The notes beneath the pieces are model-generated. The model was not told where the DNA came from. It made no database searches and saw only the letters and a list, made by a program, of their open reading frames with translations. Positions 6,242-9,373 of a DNA stretch of 9,373 nt are shown here, one piece after another. This DNA is from Chloroflexota bacterium (GTDB lineage Bacteria > Chloroflexota > Dormibacteria > CF-121). Made by a program: the position numbers and the translations under genes. Every line of letters starts with the position of its first letter. The first letter of the stretch is position 1. The DNA lies in the NCBI GenBank assembly GCA_005889395.1, contig VBFX01000023.1, positions 1-9,373 of the forward strand. The letters are read 5' to 3'.

Positions 6242-8065
6242 TCATGGGTAGGCAACCACCGTGACCGGCACGTCCGGGTTGGCGACGGTGGACGAGCCGC
6301 CGGCGTCGTTTACAACGTGCAGGATGCCGCCCGAGCCGCGTGTGGCATCGAGAAAGATCGTGAGCAGGTCGCGGAGGCTGGACGCCGGGAGGCCCGAGGG
6401 AACCTCAAACGCGTGCGCGGCGTAAATGTTCACGCCCTGATTAAAGAAGCTGTAGCTCCCCATCCCGTATCCGGTGAAACGAGTCACGCCGCTGGCAACC
6501 TTGAACGCGGCCCAGCCGTCGACGCCCGGCGCCTCCATCCATGCCGCCTGGCTTGGCGGATCATAGGGCATCTCGTTCTGGAAGAAGATGTCGGTGCCAC
6601 CATTCCCGTTCCAGATCACCTCGTACTTCTGGTAGTGCTCTACGAACAAGCCATAGGCGGTCACGTTGTCGCCATTGACGACGACGCCGGTATCCGCAGT
6701 GTTGTTGGTCCAGCCGACGCCGTTGCCATGATCGGCCCGCCAGGCCCAGACGTTATCCAGGATCACGTTGTCACTGTTGACGACAAGACTGGTCCCCGCC
6801 CTACCCGGTGTGGCACCGCCGATACGGAAGAAGACATCGTGCAGCGATCCGGGATCGCCGGCAAGGCTATGCTGGCCGGGTCCCGCCCCCATCTGCAGCA
6901 GCTCCGGCGAGTTGTCCGGTCCGGCGTCGAACATGATTCCGGAAAGGTTGACGCCGGTCCCATCTTCAACCACCATCGACGTATTCCCTTGATCCGGCAC
7001 CAGGGTGGGGAAGCCGAGCCCGATCACGACCGTGTCTCGATGCACCACGCGGATGCTGCGGTCCAGATGATAGATGCCCGGCGTGAAGAGAAGGTCCTTA
7101 CCGATTGCGAGCTGCGTGTTGATCATTTGCACCGAGTCGGTCGGCCGGGCAAGGAAGAATCGGTCGAGCGGAATGGTTGAGCCAGGCGTCGGCCCGCTGC
7201 CCCAGGTCGTGCCCACCGAGTCGTGCTGCACGCCTGGTATCCGGACGTTGTAATTGCCTGCCCCGTCTACATAGAGGTACGGTGCCTCGCGGGTCACCGG
7301 ACTGGTCGACAGCGTCGTGTAGGGCGGCGACGGGAAGCTCTGAGGTGGCGCTCCCACGACGCCAGAGAAGACCTGGTTCCAGACCGCGTTGGTCCAGCCA
7401 TCGAGCTTGCTGTTCCTGGTTACCCACTGCTGCTGCGAGCCGTTGACCACGGTGCTGGCGTCGAACTCCGAATCCGCGATGAAGCCGCCGCTGGCGAAGG
7501 ACGGGCCGGTGCAGTAGTCCATCAGGGTGGTAAAGCCGTTGACGTGGACTCGCCGAAGCGGGGCGGCCTGCGAGACTGCCCAGAATTCGCCGAAGTAACA
7601 GCCGCCTGGCGTGGCCACGTTGATGGTCAGGTTCGACAGCGAGCGCCAGAAGTTATCGAGCGCAGTGCAGTTCCCCGGACCGAAACACTGGTTGTAGACG
7701 TCAACCGAGCCGTTGATCACGACGTCATTCGGCGACAGACCCAGGCCTGCCACGCTGGTGTAGTAGCCGATCTGGAAATTGAGGGGATGGGTCGCCGAGC
7801 CATAGGCACCTGGCTCAAACAAGAAGGCGTATCGCTGGGTGCCGAACTGATTGGAGATCTGCTGGTTGGCCACGGCGTTGACGGTGGCCTGGATCGCACT
7901 CTGCGGCATGCTGGGATTGAAGACATAAACGTTCGGGCCAAGGTCAGGCCGCCACGACGTCCCAACAGGGCTTCCCTCAGCGAGCGCCGCCGTCGAGAAG
8001 GCGGTGGACGCCGCAAGGGCAACCAGGATGCCAACGAGGGTGAATCGCGAGACGAATCTGCTCAC
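6242..8065 (-). CDS. Secreted double beta-helix protein (pectate-lyase-3 / GH55-like fold)
   Basis: A 607-residue exported protein. An N-terminal signal peptide (arginine-containing start, hydrophobic LVGILVALAA, probable cleavage after ALA at 27-29) precedes a region rich in short beta-strand repeats (NGSVDVYN, DNVILDNVWAW, DTGVVVNGDNVTAYGLFVEHY). Two similar segments, each with FxPGxY followed by VxGLG, lie near residues 83-109 (FEPGAY, VAGLGL) and 327-352 (FTPGIY, VIGLGF). This suggests two tandem beta-helices as in GH55 enzymes. Four cysteines (127, 133, 156, 185), all in the first half, could form disulfides. I recall close relatives in secreted actinobacterial proteins labelled adenylyl cyclase or coagulation factor 5/8 type; I see no basis for a cyclase function. 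The GTG at 8065 is preferred over an upstream GTG at 8101 because AAGGAGG lies 8 nt before it and the signal peptide then begins normally. A carbohydrate-active role is inference. Confidence 0.8.
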   Translation of the reverse strand: MSRFVSRFTLVGILVALAASTAFSTAALAEGSPVGTSWRPDLGPNVYVFNPSMPQSAIQATVNAVANQQISNQFGTQRYAFLFEPGAYGSATHPLNFQIGYYTSVAGLGLSPNDVVINGSVDVYNQCFGPGNCTALDNFWRSLSNLTINVATPGGCYFGEFWAVSQAAPLRRVHVNGFTTLMDYCTGPSFASGGFIADSEFDASTVVNGSQQQWVTRNSKLDGWTNAVWNQVFSGVVGAPPQSFPSPPYTTLSTSPVTREAPYLYVDGAGNYNVRIPGVQHDSVGTTWGSGPTPGSTIPLDRFFLARPTDSVQMINTQLAIGKDLLFTPGIYHLDRSIRVVHRDTVVIGLGFPTLVPDQGNTSMVVEDGTGVNLSGIMFDAGPDNSPELLQMGAGPGQHSLAGDPGSLHDVFFRIGGATPGRAGTSLVVNSDNVILDNVWAWRADHGNGVGWTNNTADTGVVVNGDNVTAYGLFVEHYQKYEVIWNGNGGTDIFFQNEMPYDPPSQAAWMEAPGVDGWAAFKVASGVTRFTGYGMGSYSFFNQGVNIYAAHAFEVPSGLPASSLRDLLTIFLDATRGSGGILHVVNDAGGSSTVANPDVPVTVVAYP

Positions 8066-8073
8066 GCTCGGTT

Positions 8074-8080
8074 CCTCCTT
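8074..8080 (-). promoter_or_regulatory. Ribosome binding site deciding the start of the beta-helix gene
   Basis: The minus strand reads AAGGAGG here, a near-perfect anti-16S match, with 8 nt to the GTG at 8065-8063. The in-frame GTG at 8101 lies upstream of this site and has no comparable sequence before it, so the shorter protein is very likely correct. It is the strongest Shine-Dalgarno sequence noticed in the window and implies independent, efficient translation. Confidence 0.85.
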
Positions 8081-8087
8081 CCCGTAA

Positions 8088-8095
8088 GTGATCAC
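8088..8095. promoter_or_regulatory. Short palindrome GTGATCAC, possible operator
   Basis: A perfect 8-bp palindrome lies 7 nt upstream of the ribosome binding site of the beta-helix gene and would overlap the predicted transcription start. Palindromes of this length occur by chance. Symmetry does not extend into the flanking bases, so an operator role is only a possibility. Confidence 0.2.
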
Positions 8096-8098
8096 GCT

Positions 8099-8127
8099 CA
8101 CCTACCAACCGGCCTTCAGCCTGCCAA
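8099..8127 (-). promoter_or_regulatory. Weak candidate promoter for the beta-helix gene
   Basis: On the minus strand TTGGCA (8127-8122) and TAGGTG (8104-8099) are separated by 17 nt, resembling a housekeeping -35/-10 pair. The -10 match is poor because it lacks the final T. It would start transcription near 8092, leaving a leader of about 27 nt before the GTG at 8065. Some promoter is expected here given the gap, hairpin and strong ribosome binding site, but these exact boxes are uncertain. Confidence 0.25.
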
Positions 8128-8154
8128 ACCTAGGATGCCACACGCGTTGGCGGT

Positions 8155-8171
8155 GGGACCGGGCTGGCCCC
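8155..8171 (-). terminator. Hairpin after the iminopeptidase-like gene, possible terminator
   Basis: The minus-strand RNA can fold GGGGCC, loop AGCCC, GGUCCC: a 6-bp stem with one G-U pair. It begins 19 nt past the TAA stop at 8191-8193. It is stable and well placed to end the upstream transcript, but there is no U-tract after it. It could equally be a 3'-end protection structure or chance pairing in GC-rich DNA. Confidence 0.35.
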
Positions 8172-8190
8172 AGAGCGCAGAAGAGGCTGG

Positions 8191-9162
8191 TTAACGGTCC
8201 TTTCCCGCGGCGAAGCGGTCCGTCGCCGCAATTAATGGTTCCAGCATCTCGTGTCCGCCAACGTGGCCGGTGCGCACAAGGTGCAGTTCGGATCCGGGCC
8301 ACGCCCGAGCAAGTAACCACGGCACGTCTGGCGGTCCTCCCAGGTCGAAGCGACCGTGCACAAGAACGCCGGGGATGCCTGCGAGCCGATTTGCGTTGGA
8401 AAGCAGCTCGTTGGTGTCAAGCCATGCGGCATGGCTGAAGTAATGAGCGCAGAGGCGAGCGAAGGTCATGCGAAACGCTGGGTCCGCGTAGCGGGCATTA
8501 GGTTTCCACCCCTCCTCGAGGGAGACGACCGCGTCCTCCCAATCACACCAGTTCTTCGCGGCTGACTCGCGCAGCGCGACATCCGGCTGCTCGTTGAGTA
8601 ATCGGTTGTAGGCGGCGACCAGGTCGCCATCGCGTTCGGATTTCGGGACACCGGCCCGGAAGTGGGCCCATTCCCCCGGGAAGAACCGGCCGGCCTCGTG
8701 GTACAGCCAGTGGACGTCACTGGCTCGTGTCATCGTCACCGACAGAAAGACTGCCTCGCTGACCCGCTCAGGATTACGCTCGGCGTAGGCAAGCCCCAAC
8801 GTCACGCCCCACGACGCCCCGCAGACAAGCCACCGGTCAATCCCGAGGTGTTGGCGAAGGCGCTCCATGTCAGCAATCAGATGATGCGTCGTGTTGGTCG
8901 ATAGGTCGGTCATCGCGTCGTTGACGGATGGCGTGCTACGTCCACACCCGCGCTGATCGAACTGGATGATGTGGTATGCCGACGGATCGAACCAGCGCCG
9001 CTGGCCAGGGTAGCTTCCGCTGCCGGGTCCGCCGTGCAGCAGGACAGCCGGCTTTCCCTTCGGGTTGCCACTCACGACCCAGTAGACCTGCTGCCCGTCG
9101 CCCACATCGAGCATGCCCTGTGCCTGGGGCTCTGTGGGCGAATAGCCAATGGCCCCCGCCAA
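8191..9162 (-). CDS. Proline-iminopeptidase-like alpha/beta hydrolase (S33 family)
   Basis: A 323-residue alpha/beta hydrolase collinear with bacterial prolyl aminopeptidases over its whole length: YSPTEPQAQGMLDVGDG at the N-terminus, the oxyanion motif HGGPG (43-47), FDQRGCGRSTP (68-78), the elbow GASWG with Ser117, WCDWED (205-210), HGRFD with Asp273, and His300 in TGHVGG. The catalytic triad is complete. However, the helix written FARIENHYF in Serratia-type enzymes reads FARLCAHYF (234-242). Cys238 therefore replaces a glutamate that, with the one kept here as Glu209, binds the substrate's free N-terminus. The usual GHS near the catalytic histidine is GHV. Function may have shifted from removing N-terminal proline to another small amide or ester. 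The TTG at 9162 is chosen because it retains the family N-terminus and lies 5 nt after the previous stop; an in-frame ATG (9114) would cut into it. No signal peptide is visible. Confidence 0.85.
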   Translation of the reverse strand: MAGAIGYSPTEPQAQGMLDVGDGQQVYWVVSGNPKGKPAVLLHGGPGSGSYPGQRRWFDPSAYHIIQFDQRGCGRSTPSVNDAMTDLSTNTTHHLIADMERLRQHLGIDRWLVCGASWGVTLGLAYAERNPERVSEAVFLSVTMTRASDVHWLYHEAGRFFPGEWAHFRAGVPKSERDGDLVAAYNRLLNEQPDVALRESAAKNWCDWEDAVVSLEEGWKPNARYADPAFRMTFARLCAHYFSHAAWLDTNELLSNANRLAGIPGVLVHGRFDLGGPPDVPWLLARAWPGSELHLVRTGHVGGHEMLEPLIAATDRFAAGKDR

Positions 9163-9167
9163 CGCAG

Positions 9168-9373
9168 CTATGAGCTCTTGACCGCCTTGATGAGCCGCTG
9201 CGCGCGCTCGAACTCTTCCGGCGTGCGCATCGTGGGATTGCCGAACGTGAAGCCCTCGATACCGATCTCGATGAAGTCCTGGAGGATTTCGGCAGCCTGC
9301 TCCGGGGTGGCTGGCTGGAACATGACTCGCCGCTCTGGTGGCATCCGTTCCATCACGGTCTTGGCCTGTCCTT
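9168..9373 (-). CDS. C-terminal end of an LLM-class, probably F420-dependent, oxidoreductase (5' partial)
   Basis: The last 67 residues of a protein whose frame is open to the right edge of the window. The segment VMERMPPERRVMFQPATPEQ, followed by a helix (AAEILQDFIEIGIEG) and FTFGNPTMRTPEEFERAQRLIKAV, matches the C-terminal end of LLM oxidoreductases of the TIGR03560 type, usually annotated F420-dependent. The GTG at 9356 is internal, since typical homologues continue with the same AKTVMERMPPE lead-in visible before it. The iminopeptidase-like gene starts 5 nt after the TAG stop, so the two are probably cotranscribed. Only the tail is visible; cofactor and substrate residues lie outside the window. 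It is a different subgroup from the LLM enzyme in the left operon. Confidence 0.75.
   Translation of the reverse strand, partial: GQAKTVMERMPPERRVMFQPATPEQAAEILQDFIEIGIEGFTFGNPTMRTPEEFERAQRLIKAVKSS

Noticed and set aside
6242..8065. Adenylyl cyclase function for the secreted protein
   Set aside because: Database labels of this kind are recalled for relatives, but no cyclase domain or nucleotide-binding motif is visible and the protein is exported with a beta-helix pattern.
6317..8194. Two long plus-strand frames (6317-7180 and 7223-8194) opposite the secreted protein
   Set aside because: The minus strand has a clear signal peptide, ribosome binding site and family-like sequence. The plus-strand translations are low-complexity, Arg/His/Asp-rich text with no recognisable motif, typical of antisense frames in high-GC DNA.
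1..9373. Mobile elements, CRISPR arrays, tRNA/rRNA genes, phage or defence systems
   Set aside because: No transposase, repeat array, long inverted repeats, tRNA-like fold or defence motif was seen on either strand; base and codon style look uniform.

Overview
High-GC bacterial DNA, almost fully coding, with many GTG and TTG starts, 4-nt start/stop overlaps and two luciferase-like (LLM) oxidoreductases of the F420-using type. This points to Actinomycetota or a similar F420-producing high-GC lineage such as Chloroflexota or Dormibacterota. No rRNA or other phylogenetic marker is present, so the assignment is inference. I see no tRNA, mobile element, CRISPR array or prophage signal.

Left block (1-6238, + strand): one compact operon of seven genes, entering from beyond the left edge. 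In order they are: a 4-coumarate-CoA-ligase-like acyl-CoA synthetase (5' end missing), a PaaI-type hotdog thioesterase, an LLM oxidoreductase resembling phthiodiolone-type F420 ketoreductases, a MaoC-like subunit without a visible catalytic dyad, a MaoC hydratase with the D-x4-H dyad, an NAD-type short-chain dehydrogenase, and a type-B carboxylesterase. Together they look like an acyl-CoA module. The esterase could free a carboxylic acid and the ligase could make its CoA ester. The MaoC pair could (de)hydrate a 2-enoyl/3-hydroxyacyl-CoA, the SDR could interconvert 3-hydroxy and 3-keto forms, and the thioesterase could release CoA. The LLM enzyme adds a hydride-transfer or oxygenation step that is not part of standard beta-oxidation. 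No acyl-CoA dehydrogenase or thiolase is present here; these may lie upstream. Direction and substrate are unknown.

Right block (6242-9373, - strand): it converges on the operon with only 3 nt between the stop codons. From right to left there is the C-terminal end of a second LLM/F420-type oxidoreductase, then, 5 nt later, a proline-iminopeptidase-like alpha/beta hydrolase. A 125-nt gap follows, with a hairpin, a weak promoter candidate and a strong ribosome binding site. Last is a secreted protein of about 607 residues with a probable double beta-helix (pectate-lyase-3/GH55-like) fold.

Most notable points: the Gly-to-Ala change in the A8 motif of the ligase; the run of identical GTGAGCG stop/start junctions; the F420-type enzyme embedded in an acyl-CoA operon; the iminopeptidase homologue lacking one of the two glutamates that bind the substrate amine; and the duplicated architecture and corrected start of the secreted beta-helix protein.
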